In this document: positions 1-6,255 of the stretch, piece by piece | Numbering within the stretch: the stretch's first letter is position 1 | Layout of the letters: each line of letters begins with the position of its first letter | From: an uncultured Bacteroidota bacterium | GTDB lineage: Bacteria > Bacteroidota > Bacteroidia > Chitinophagales > Chitinophagaceae | Assembly: GCA_946479615.1 (NCBI GenBank) | Contig: CAMLGR010000169.1 | Coordinates: forward strand, 1 to 9,438 | Length of the DNA stretch: 9,438 bases | Direction of reading: 5' to 3' | Made by a program: the position numbers and the translations under genes | Notes under the pieces: model-generated | Database searches by the model: none | The model's input: the letters and a program-made list of their open reading frames with translations, nothing else | What the model was told of the DNA's origin: nothing

Positions 1-154
1 ATATCATTGCGCCCAGGCGACCATTACCTACAGGCAAGGCTTCTGTCCATACTTTGGCAGGCGCTTCGTACCATAACTTTTCATGCGGCTGTGCAAGCAA
101 TACCGGAATACTGAACAATACAACTGTAGCGGTGAGAAGAAGTTTTTTCATCAT
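1..154 (-). CDS. GH95 alpha-L-fucosidase, N-terminal fragment (cut by window edge)
   Basis: This is the first 51 codons of a secreted glycoside hydrolase; the rest lies left of position 1. It begins with two consecutive Met codons (ATG at 154-152 and 151-149), then [19 protein letters not shown], a type I signal peptide ending near LLA-Q, so the enzyme is exported to the periplasm or beyond. The mature start has [10 protein letters not shown] followed by [13 protein letters not shown], the N-terminal hallmark of family GH95, whose members are inverting exo-alpha-L-fucosidases that typically favour alpha-1,2-linked fucose. The active site of that family is far downstream and cannot be inspected. 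It lies 15 bases after the dehydrogenase stop codon, so it is almost certainly the third gene of the operon that starts with the GH29 fucosidase. Family call is firm from the motif; substrate specificity (some GH95 members act on L-galactosides) is open. Confidence 0.88.
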   Translation of the reverse strand, partial: MMKKLLLTATVVLFSIPVLLAQPHEKLWYEAPAKVWTEALPVGNGRLGAMI

Positions 155-169
155 TATTGTCATTCTTTA

Positions 170-1186
170 TTAATTCATTTCAACGACTGCCTTGATCACC
201 CCGGAAGAAGGATCGAGCCAGTTCTCAAATATGTTTTTCAATCCCTCAAATGCAGTACGGTGCGTAATGTACACAGAAGGATCGATGACACCACTTTTAA
301 TCGAATCGATCACGAGCCGGAAATCCTGCACCGTTGCATTACGGCTGCTCATCAACGTGGATTCGCGTTTATGAAATTCAGGATGACTGAATTTTATTTC
401 TTCCCGCTGCAAACCGATCAGCACAAACCTTCCTCCATGCGATAAATATTTCAATGCGTTGTTGATCGCCTGCTGGTTGCCCGATGCATCAATAACTACC
501 GTAGGCATATCATCTTTGGTAATTTTTTTCAGTTCTGCAATCACATCATCCGTCAGCACATTGATGATAAAAGGAATTTTCAATTTGTCTTTACAGAATT
601 GCAACCGTTCTGCATTTATATCCAGTGCGATCACCTGAGCCCCGGCGATACGGGCAAAATCCATTGTACCCAACCCTATCGGTCCTGCCCCGATCACCAG
701 AACAAACTCACCGGGCTGTACATTGGCCTGACGGATACCATGCGCACCGATCGCCAGTGGCTCTACCAGTGCGAGTTCATCATAACCCAGCCCCTCTCCT
801 TTTACCAATGCATACGTGGGTACCGATAAATATTCTACCATACCACCATCGATATGTACACCGCAAACTTTTATATCGATACAACAATTTGGTTTCCCAT
901 TGCGGCAGGCAATACATTTCCTGCAATTGAAATACGGGATGATCGTGAGCGCCTCTCCCTTTTCAAAACCTTCTGCATCGCCCGCATCTACGAGTTCACC
1001 TGATAATTCATGACCCAGTATCCGCGGGTAATTGAAAAAGGGTTGTGTTCCCCTGTACCCATGATAATCTGTTCCGCAAATACCAACCCGTTTAATACGG
1101 ACAAGCGCATGACCAGGAGCTGCTACCGGCAACGGCATTTCTATATATTCAAAACTTCCCGGCTTATTACATCTCAATCCTTTCAT
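170..1186 (-). CDS. Zinc-dependent MDR-family sugar/polyol dehydrogenase
   Basis: A 338-residue medium-chain dehydrogenase/reductase, full length for the family. Visible residues: catalytic-zinc ligands Cys37 (in GICGTD), His59-Glu60 (in ILGHE) and Glu142 (in VEPLAIG); structural-zinc cysteines 88, 91, 94 and 102; a Rossmann motif GAGPIG at 166-171; and Asp189 at the end of the second strand, which favours NAD+ over NADP+. No signal peptide, so cytoplasmic. The sorbitol/threonine dehydrogenase branch of the superfamily, which includes L-galactonate and L-gulonate 5-dehydrogenases, fits the motif spacing. Its place between two fucosidase genes (9 bases after GH29, 15 before GH95) suggests that it oxidises L-fucose, L-fuconate or a fucose breakdown product; this is inference only. 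The start at 1186 has an AGAGAG ribosome-binding-like sequence just upstream. L-fucose dehydrogenases known from the oxidative pathway are often of other families (SDR, aldo-keto reductase), so the precise reaction remains open. Confidence 0.92.
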   Translation of the reverse strand: MKGLRCNKPGSFEYIEMPLPVAAPGHALVRIKRVGICGTDYHGYRGTQPFFNYPRILGHELSGELVDAGDAEGFEKGEALTIIPYFNCRKCIACRNGKPNCCIDIKVCGVHIDGGMVEYLSVPTYALVKGEGLGYDELALVEPLAIGAHGIRQANVQPGEFVLVIGAGPIGLGTMDFARIAGAQVIALDINAERLQFCKDKLKIPFIINVLTDDVIAELKKITKDDMPTVVIDASGNQQAINNALKYLSHGGRFVLIGLQREEIKFSHPEFHKRESTLMSSRNATVQDFRLVIDSIKSGVIDPSVYITHRTAFEGLKNIFENWLDPSSGVIKAVVEMN

Positions 1187-1195
1187 GATCGCTCT

Positions 1196-2656
1196 CTATT
1201 TTTTAAACCTGATACGATAAACAACGGCATTCTCCGAAGCATACTTTTTCGAAGGTTTTATCACCAGTGCAGATGCTTCCTGTTTCCAGGAAATTGTTTC
1301 CGCACTACCGACCAGTTCTACGGTTTCGATCAATCCGTTATTTGCCTGCGCGCCCAATGATTTAATAAGGGTATTCGTAGCCGGCACACCCATAGCGATC
1401 GCGTACAGCACATCGCCTTTTGTAGTGAAACGTATATCCTGTGCCGTGAATGGTTTTTTCTGATCCACGAAACTTCCGCTGGCCGATTCGGTCGGTCCTT
1501 CCCCGAATAATTTCCAGGGGCGTGTGCCATAAATAGATTCGCCATTTATTTCGAGCCATTTGCCTGTCCCCAATAAAGTTTGCGTTTCTTCGCTGGTAAT
1601 CGTTCCATCGGATCGCGGGCCGATATTCAATAATAGATTTCCATTCTTGCTTACGATATCGATCAGGTTGGTGATTACATACTGTGCGGTTTTAAATGTA
1701 TTGCTGTCTGCATATCCCCAGGAGCGGTTACCGATCGCATCATCCGTTTGCCAGGGCATCTGTCGGATACCGGCCAGTTTGCCGCGTTCGAGATCCAATA
1801 CCGCTGTGCCATCCGGATAAGCGGCATTTTTATAATTGATCACAACGCCTTTATTCCATTCCTGTCCCTTGTTATAATAAAAAGAAGCAAACGATTTACG
1901 GTAAGGGTCCATTGCGGGTTGTTCGATCCACCAGTCAAACCAGAATAATTGCGGATGGTAATTATTGACCAGTTCGGTACAGCGAAGCAACCAGTCATTC
2001 ATATACTCCGGTGTTGGTGTTTCATTTTCTTCGCGAGCCGGACCATAAAAATCCTCGTATTTCGGATCATTCACATCCGATTCATAGCGTCGGCCGCCAT
2101 TCATAAAGAACCAATGTTCGATACGATGAGAGGACAAACCGAAGATCAATCCCTGTTTTTGTATTTCTGCTGCCAGTTCGCCTACCACATCCCGTTTCGG
2201 TCCCATTTCAAATGCGTTCCATTTCGACAAGGCTGTTTTATACATGGCAAACCCATCATGATGTTCCGCTACCGGCACCACATATTTAGCGCCTGCTTTT
2301 TTAAATAAAGCGACCCATTCCTGCGGATTGAATTTTTCAGCTCTGAACATCGGGATAAAATCCTTGTACCCGAATTGGGTAAGCGGTCCGTATTTTTCTA
2401 CCTGGTGTTTGTTTTGTCTGGAATCTTTCCTATACATATCACGCGGATACCATTCGGAACTAAAAGCCGGTACAGAATAAACGCCCCAATGAATAAAAAT
2501 GCCAAACTTGGCATCGCGGAACCAGTCAGGCGTCTGGTATCTTTTTAAAGAATTCCAGTTGGGTTGGTACCGGTCCTGCGCCGTCAGGGTACTACCGGTG
2601 ACCGATAGAATAACTAATACAAGGGTAAATAAACGAAGACATTGCCGTTGTTTCAT
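1196..2656 (-). CDS. Secreted GH29 alpha-L-fucosidase
   Basis: A 486-residue exo-fucosidase of family GH29 (retaining mechanism) that releases terminal L-fucose from glycans. I prefer the ATG at 2656 because it opens directly with a signal peptide, MKQRQCLRLF then a hydrophobic stretch ending STLTAQ; an in-frame ATG at 2692 would add 12 residues ahead of it. In the 2656 numbering: fucose-pocket motifs FIHWG (His56) and AEHHDGFAMY (His132-His133), the nucleophile Asp241 in LFWFDWW, and the conserved SKNGNLLLNIGPRSDGT near 336-352. Glu290 in DLERG is a candidate acid/base but this position varies between subfamilies. The last ~100 residues are expected to form the C-terminal beta-sandwich. It is the first gene of the operon, and its TAG stop lies 9 bases before the dehydrogenase start. 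Export means fucose is released outside the cytoplasm, so an importer encoded elsewhere is needed. Linkage specificity cannot be read from sequence. Confidence 0.95.
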   Translation of the reverse strand: MKQRQCLRLFTLVLVILSVTGSTLTAQDRYQPNWNSLKRYQTPDWFRDAKFGIFIHWGVYSVPAFSSEWYPRDMYRKDSRQNKHQVEKYGPLTQFGYKDFIPMFRAEKFNPQEWVALFKKAGAKYVVPVAEHHDGFAMYKTALSKWNAFEMGPKRDVVGELAAEIQKQGLIFGLSSHRIEHWFFMNGGRRYESDVNDPKYEDFYGPAREENETPTPEYMNDWLLRCTELVNNYHPQLFWFDWWIEQPAMDPYRKSFASFYYNKGQEWNKGVVINYKNAAYPDGTAVLDLERGKLAGIRQMPWQTDDAIGNRSWGYADSNTFKTAQYVITNLIDIVSKNGNLLLNIGPRSDGTITSEETQTLLGTGKWLEINGESIYGTRPWKLFGEGPTESASGSFVDQKKPFTAQDIRFTTKGDVLYAIAMGVPATNTLIKSLGAQANNGLIETVELVGSAETISWKQEASALVIKPSKKYASENAVVYRIRFKK

Positions 2657-2714
2657 GGAATTCATTCTGTTTAATGATGATGACATATGCATAAAGCTGA
2701 TGATGGATCATTTG

Positions 2715-2722
2715 CAAAGGAA
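2715..2722 (-). promoter_or_regulatory. Possible -7 box of the fucosidase operon
   Basis: Read on the minus strand this is TTCCTTTG, one base off the Bacteroidota -7 consensus TAnnTTTG. A TTG lies 22 bases further upstream, roughly where a -33 element would be. Transcription would start near 2708, leaving a short leader before either GH29 start codon. No better match was seen in the spacer on this strand. Tentative. Confidence 0.3.
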
Positions 2723-2810
2723 GAAATGCCATGTTTAGATACTACAATAAATTCAGGGTGTAAAAACCGGGAAAAAAGCGCGCACGGCCGGTCACACAAG
2801 AAATTTGGGC

Positions 2811-2827
2811 TGACTGCAATGCAGTCA
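2811..2827. repeat. Perfect palindrome, candidate operator
   Basis: TGACTGCA, a single central A, then TGCAGTCA: two 8-base arms in exact dyad symmetry. It lies about 120 bases upstream of the GH29 start and about 175 bases upstream of the AraC start. GGGC at 2807-2810 and GCCC at 2831-2834 add a second, shorter set of inverted arms outside it, with a three-base bulge. It is not followed by a T-run on either strand, so an operator is more likely than a terminator. Which protein binds it is unknown; AraC proteins more often use direct repeats. Confidence 0.5.
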
Positions 2828-2891
2828 TGCGCCCGGATATTCGTCATGGCAATCGTCTTGAAGTAAATAAATTCGTTAGCTTATGCAATCC

Positions 2892-2906
2892 ACCGGCCAG
2901 GCCGGT
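2892..2906. repeat. ACCGGCC/GGCCGGT inverted repeat, candidate operator
   Basis: Two perfect 7-base arms, ACCGGCC and GGCCGGT, flank a single central A. A third copy of GGCCGGT lies at 2786-2792 in direct orientation, 114 bases away. The repetition within one divergent promoter region is what suggests a protein-binding site. It is GC-rich in an otherwise AT-rich spacer. Without conservation data this remains tentative. Confidence 0.35.
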
Positions 2907-3002
2907 TGTGCTGTAAACATAGCTTTACCTTTTAAAATGGAGTACTTGTTTTTTTTCAAAAACTTGTGCTATATTAACATCTGCATTTAATTGATAAAAA
3001 AC

Positions 3003-3878
3003 ATGAAACCCGTCTTACGACAGATCACTTCCACTCCTGATCATTCTTTTCTTGTACGGAAAGACGTGGGACAATACATGGTCAATAACTGGCATTATCA
3101 CCCGGAAATAGAATTCCTCTTCATCAAAAAAAGTTCAGGTACCTGGTTGATCGGCGATCATATCGGTCATTTTCAAAGCGGCGATATCGTCATGCTCGGC
3201 TCGAATCTTCCGCATTGTTTCCGCCATGAATATGATTATATTATAGAGAAAGATGAAGTAGCCGGTCAAACGATTTGTGTGAAATTCTTACCCGATATAC
3301 TGGGCGCTGCTTTTCTTGATCTGCCGGAAACAAAGCAGATCAAAGAATTATTATCTGCCAGCAAGAATGGATTGCAGTTAAAAGGAAAAACAAAAAAGCA
3401 TATTGCACCATTGATTGATAAAATGCAGGAAGCTTCGCCGGGAAGAAAACTGGTTTATCTTATATCCATACTCGAAGAAATAGCAGAATCGAAAGAATAC
3501 AATTCACTTTCTTCCAAAGGATTTACCCAATCTCCTGTTGATACGGACAACGACCGGGTGAAACTCATCTTTGAATATACATTCAATCATTACAGTGAAA
3601 ATATCACTATCAATAAGGTAGCCGCTTTATTAAACATGACGCCGCAATCGTTTTGCCGGTATTTCAAAAGCAAAACGAACAAAACGTATATCCAGTTTTT
3701 GATGGAAGTCAGGATCGGTTACGCCTGCCGTCTCCTGGCAGAAGATGAAAAAAATGTAGCCGAGATCAGTTATGACTGCGGATATAATAACATTTCCCAT
3801 TTCAATCACCAGTTCAAAATGATCACGGGTAAAAAACCGCTGGAGTATAAAAGGGATTATTTGACTACAAAGCTGTAA
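3003..3878 (+). CDS. Cupin/AraC-family transcriptional regulator
   Basis: A 291-residue activator-type regulator. The start chosen is the ATG at 3003; a TTG at 2991 would add four residues. Residues about 15-95 form a cupin sensor domain, with NNWHYHPEIEF (His31, His33) and a GDIVMLGSNLPHCF strand (His71), the usual Bacteroidota pattern. Residues about 183-284 are the double helix-turn-helix AraC domain: the first HTH is around TINKVAALLNMTPQSFCRYF and the second around VAEISYDCGYNNISHFNHQF, ending in the conserved GKKPLEYKR. It is divergent to the fucosidase operon, so the plain inference is that it controls that operon in response to fucose, a fucosylated oligosaccharide or a catabolite. 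The ligand cannot be derived from sequence. Its 3' end faces the 104-aa gene, with a hairpin between them. Confidence 0.93.
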   Translation: MKPVLRQITSTPDHSFLVRKDVGQYMVNNWHYHPEIEFLFIKKSSGTWLIGDHIGHFQSGDIVMLGSNLPHCFRHEYDYIIEKDEVAGQTICVKFLPDILGAAFLDLPETKQIKELLSASKNGLQLKGKTKKHIAPLIDKMQEASPGRKLVYLISILEEIAESKEYNSLSSKGFTQSPVDTDNDRVKLIFEYTFNHYSENITINKVAALLNMTPQSFCRYFKSKTNKTYIQFLMEVRIGYACRLLAEDEKNVAEISYDCGYNNISHFNHQFKMITGKKPLEYKRDYLTTKL

Positions 3879-3911
3879 GACACGGCAGGGGATACATATA
3901 GGATCCGGGAT

Positions 3912-4226
3912 TTAATTAAGACAGGTTGCCTGTCTTTGGTGTAATTTTCTTAATAATTGGGATGAGGCAACATCCGAATTTATTTCATCACCTAAAACTA
4001 ATATTCCTTTTAACCCCGATCCGGATTCCAGTCCATACACGGTGGCTTCATCGGCCGGATCAGAGTTACCTTCATACCGGTACAGGACTTTGATCTTAAG
4101 GTCCTCGGCTTTTAATATTATTTCCCCACAGGCGATGTGATCTTCAAAAAGAGTAAAGTCATTCGTAAAACCTTCTTTACGAAGGGTATTAATGGCTGAT
4201 GTAACTGTATTATATTTATTTTCCAT
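3912..4226 (-). CDS. Small Bacteroidota protein of unknown function (often mislabelled PRPP synthetase)
   Basis: A 104-residue acidic soluble protein without signal peptide or membrane segment. The pattern (short N-terminal helix with AINTLRKEGFTNDF, then EIILKAEDLKIKVLYRYEGNSDPADEATVYGLES, then GLKGILVLGDE) matches my recollection of a roughly 100-residue family frequent in Bacteroidota genomes that databases often call phosphoribosylpyrophosphate synthetase. The protein is about a third of the length of a true PRPP synthetase and has no PRPP-binding loop, so that name should not be taken as function. It is the last gene of the five-gene small-protein cluster, 27 bases after the membrane-anchored paralogue gene, and its end overlaps the hairpin shared with the AraC gene. 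Function unknown. Confidence 0.85.
   Translation of the reverse strand: MENKYNTVTSAINTLRKEGFTNDFTLFEDHIACGEIILKAEDLKIKVLYRYEGNSDPADEATVYGLESGSGLKGILVLGDEINSDVASSQLLRKLHQRQATCLN
3918..3936. terminator. Bidirectional hairpin between convergent genes
   Basis: AAGACAGG, loop TTG, CCTGTCTT: an 8-bp perfect stem with a 3-base loop, about 40 bases after the AraC stop codon. On the plus strand a short TCTTT run forms the end of the stem; on the minus strand the stem is followed by TTAATTAAAT. The hairpin overlaps the last codons of the 104-aa gene on the opposite strand. It can plausibly serve both convergent genes. The U-tracts are short, so strength is uncertain. Confidence 0.5.
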
Positions 4227-4253
4227 AACGTGACTATTTATTGATTTCTTTTA

Positions 4254-4763
4254 CTATAATACATACTCAAGTGGATGACCTGAATCATAATATGCATTTG
4301 CATGAAAATGAATTTTAGCATCCCAATATTTTGCCTTCTCCCGCAGGAATGAGAACGCGGACACATTATCCTTAGAACTGTCATAGAAGGTGAAGTCTAC
4401 CGGCTTCCGATGTCTAAATCTGAATTCCAATACAACCTCACTAATGTGCCCTCCGATCTTGTCTATGCCTTTCACCACTCCGTGAGATTCCAAATCACTC
4501 AATGAAATACAGATTGGCCGGATGCTGCTACCCACATATTCGATCAATATTAATTGACCGCGCTTTTTATCCAGCGCTATTAGTTTACTATCAAAAATCT
4601 CGACCTCATCAATCGAGAGTTTGTGTTTTTTTAATAATTGATGAAAGGTTCTTCTAAGTTCGAATGCTTTTTTTATTTCCTTACTCTTACTAAAGATGTT
4701 TTTATATAAAACATATAAAGGCAGGGGCAAAAGCAGTATTACTATGATCAGAAAGATGTACAT
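4254..4763 (-). CDS. Membrane-anchored protein of unknown function (paralogue A)
   Basis: A 169-residue protein with one N-terminal membrane helix (residues about 2-20, YIFLIIVILLLPLPLYVLY) followed by lysine-rich residues, which predicts the rest in the cytoplasm. The soluble part contains SKLIALDKKRGQLILIEY (59-76), ISLSDLES (86-93), VVLEFRFRHR (110-119) and FTFYDS with a C-terminal helix near 134-150. These segments align in order with the protein encoded at 5641-6087, so the two are diverged paralogues; the alternating strand pattern suggests a small beta-rich domain. It lies 25 bases after the Rnk-like gene and 27 before the 104-aa gene, so probably co-transcribed. I do not recognise a named domain and assign no function. 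Confidence 0.85.
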   Translation of the reverse strand: MYIFLIIVILLLPLPLYVLYKNIFSKSKEIKKAFELRRTFHQLLKKHKLSIDEVEIFDSKLIALDKKRGQLILIEYVGSSIRPICISLSDLESHGVVKGIDKIGGHISEVVLEFRFRHRKPVDFTFYDSSKDNVSAFSFLREKAKYWDAKIHFHANAYYDSGHPLEYVL

Positions 4764-4788
4764 TATCTGTTTTTTTTACCATTATTAA

Positions 4789-5190
4789 TTACTCCATTTG
4801 GTTGAACACCTCCAGGATTGTGAACGTTTTTTTGCCAGCCGGCACCTGCCATTTTATCTTTTGGCCCTGACGGAATCCTATTAGTGCAGTACCAACAGGA
4901 GCTAAAACTGATATCTTTTTCTCTTTGATATTCGCTTTGTCCGGAGTTACAAGGATCAATTCCATTATTTCATTTTTGTCATCTGCTTTTAACGTAACCC
5001 TGGAATTAAGTCTTATAACATCGGGCGGAAAATTTTCCTTATTCACAATCTTTGCCTTTTTTAATTCAGCTTTCAGGTCTTCAGCATTTTTCCGGTCAAA
5101 AGAGGTTTTACCCCACATCCCGTTAAGAAATGAGATAAGGAGTTTATAATCGCTCCTTGTAAGAACAAGCTTGGTATCTGACTTTTTCAT
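4789..5190 (-). CDS. Rnk/GreA-C-like RNA polymerase-binding protein
   Basis: A 133-residue protein, the length of Rnk (nucleoside diphosphate kinase regulator) rather than GreA/GreB (about 158). The C-terminal half carries the FKBP-like GreA/GreB C-terminal signature: VIRLNSRVTL (58-67), MELILVTPDKA, then KISVLAPVGTALIGFRQGQKIKWQVPAG (92-119) and FTILEVFNQ. The N-terminal portion (about 1-50) is a short helical segment, much shorter than the long GreA coiled coil, and I see no acidic tip pair typical of transcript-cleavage factors. Such proteins bind RNA polymerase near the secondary channel and modulate transcription without cleavage. In this cluster it may couple the neighbouring unknown proteins to gene expression, but that is inference. 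Bacteroidota often encode several such proteins, commonly annotated simply as GreA/GreB family elongation factors. Confidence 0.88.
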   Translation of the reverse strand: MKKSDTKLVLTRSDYKLLISFLNGMWGKTSFDRKNAEDLKAELKKAKIVNKENFPPDVIRLNSRVTLKADDKNEIMELILVTPDKANIKEKKISVLAPVGTALIGFRQGQKIKWQVPAGKKTFTILEVFNQME

Positions 5191-5195
5191 GCTAA

Positions 5196-5209
5196 ATCAA
5201 TTTATTGAT
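5196..5209. repeat. Perfect 14-bp AT-rich palindrome upstream of the Rnk-like gene
   Basis: ATCAAT, TT, ATTGAT: exact dyad symmetry just 5 bases upstream of the Rnk-like start codon on the minus strand. As RNA it would be a weak 6-bp hairpin covering the ribosome-binding region; as DNA it could be a binding site. AT-rich palindromes of this size also arise by chance, so the call is weak. Confidence 0.25.
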
Positions 5210-5249
5210 GATTAAAATCTTTGTTGTCGTATATGTAAATATTATCCTT

Positions 5250-5453
5250 TTATCGGCTGGCCTGCTGACGCCGGTACCGGATATTTACAATGGCTAATAA
5301 TAATAATAAGGGTACGGTTACAATAAGGAACCAATACCATTTCTCATCTTTTGTATAACCGGCCTTAATAAAAATGACATTCAGTAATACAAGGAATAAC
5401 AGAATCATTCCGCTTACCGAAGCCTGCTTTTGTCTTCTTATCATAACAATCAT
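5250..5453 (-). CDS. Small two-helix membrane protein
   Basis: A 67-residue peptide with two hydrophobic helices (about 13-29 and 40-57) joined by a short charged turn, KAGYTKDEKWYW. Arginine and lysine clusters at both ends (IRRQKQ and RYRRQQ) place both termini in the cytoplasm by the positive-inside rule. An in-frame Met at position 4 (5444) is an alternative start. It lies between the soluble unknown gene and the Rnk-like gene (59 bases to the latter) on the same strand. No family is recognised; the composition and position make it a real small gene rather than a shadow, but no function can be given. Confidence 0.68.
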   Translation of the reverse strand: MIVMIRRQKQASVSGMILLFLVLLNVIFIKAGYTKDEKWYWFLIVTVPLLLLLAIVNIRYRRQQASR

Positions 5454-5640
5454 TTTATAAAATAAAAAATATGCAAAGAATGATATGCCCGTGGATTTCT
5501 GCTGATTATTGTTTTAACAGCTTAAATCACAGAAAACCCTTGTATGTTTGAACACCATTAGAAATTAAATCCCTGGTAAACTTTTTAGTTGAAACCTGCG
5601 CTTTGACAGGTAATTATTAATAGACTGATTTCTTCTTTAA
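5454..5640. other. AT-rich gene-free gap inside the small-gene cluster
   Basis: These 187 bases separate the soluble paralogue gene from the two-helix membrane protein gene. I see no open frame of note, no clear terminator and no convincing minus-strand promoter. A TATGTTTG at 5543-5550 fits the -7 consensus but on the plus strand, where no gene follows, so it is likely chance. The gap is large enough that the downstream four genes could have their own promoter. Confidence 0.5.
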
Positions 5641-6087
5641 TTATCCCTGCCCTTTCGGTATGATCATTTTTGAAAGAATCAATTGCCAATTCCGTGCATT
5701 TCTTTCCCGAACCTTCAAATCATACAGACTATTTTTTTTACGTTCGTAGAAGACCAGGCCAATACCTTTTTCCTCATTCCTGTACTGGAATTGCAATACG
5801 ATTGTCTCCAAAAATTCCTCAACCTCCCGTTTATTTAATTCCTCGGGTTTAATACTGCTATAATTTTTTTTTATGGATATAGATTGTACTTCACTTAGTT
5901 CTATTACGTAAATCTCATCCAACACATTATTTATATTGGTGACCAGTAATTTCTTCTTCATTCCATCAAGGGCAATTATCTTATTGCCCAATAAAACGTG
6001 GCTGGAAAAAGACAGGTTGAGCTTAGAGCCAAGTTTACTCAGCTGCGAATATTTATCTTTAGCAATTTCATTACTGGTATTTTTCAT
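5641..6087 (-). CDS. Soluble protein of unknown function (paralogue B)
   Basis: A 148-residue protein from the ATG at 6087. A longer frame from an ATG at 6210 (189 residues) is open but I disfavour it: the extra 41 residues begin right after an in-frame stop and do not resemble the family. Counted from the preferred start, NKIIALD falls at 35-41, which matches the distance in paralogue A once its membrane anchor is removed. Shared segments in order: NKIIALDGMKKKLLV, IELSEVQS (62-69), IVLQFQYRN (96-104), LVFYE and a C-terminal helix ending ARNWQLIL. No signal peptide or membrane helix in this version, so probably cytoplasmic. It is the first gene of the small-gene cluster, separated by 187 bases from the two-helix membrane protein gene, and has a long structured upstream region. 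Function unknown. Confidence 0.78.
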   Translation of the reverse strand: MKNTSNEIAKDKYSQLSKLGSKLNLSFSSHVLLGNKIIALDGMKKKLLVTNINNVLDEIYVIELSEVQSISIKKNYSSIKPEELNKREVEEFLETIVLQFQYRNEEKGIGLVFYERKKNSLYDLKVRERNARNWQLILSKMIIPKGQG

Positions 6088-6255
6088 ATCAATAAGAATT
6101 AGTGTGTAATCAGCAGTTGTGCTGCCTCCCTGATAAAATACTGGCCAATGATCTTTGCAAAAAGCTATCGATAACAGCCAGGCCTTCAGCCTCAAAGCGT
6201 TTCTAACCATTTACAGGGTAGCAAAATGTTCTATGTAAACTAAAAAAGTAAATAA

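Larger units (their letters stand above)
2693..3002. promoter_or_regulatory. Divergent control region between fucosidase operon and AraC gene
   Basis: This gene-free 310-base spacer must hold the promoters of both the minus-strand fucosidase operon and the plus-strand AraC gene. It contains a perfect 17-bp palindrome (2811-2827), three copies of GGCCGGT (2786-2792 direct, 2892-2898 inverted, 2900-2906 direct), and an AT-rich, T-tract-containing stretch (about 2931-3002) ahead of the regulator gene. No convincing TAnnTTTG box was found for the plus strand; TAGCTTTA at 2920-2927 is one base off but has no well-placed -33 partner. No small gene was seen here. Confidence 0.6.

Noticed and set aside
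83..445. 120-codon plus-strand open frame
   Set aside because: Antisense to the GH95 and dehydrogenase genes, with low-complexity His/Phe-rich composition typical of a shadow frame.
1010..1360. 116-codon plus-strand open frame
   Set aside because: Crosses the GH29/dehydrogenase junction on the opposite strand; no domain and no promoter.
1949..2308. 119-codon plus-strand open frame
   Set aside because: Antisense to the catalytic core of the GH29 gene; no family pattern.
5543..5550. TATGTTTG, a -7 consensus match on the plus strand
   Set aside because: No plus-strand gene follows for thousands of bases; AT-rich sequence gives such matches by chance.
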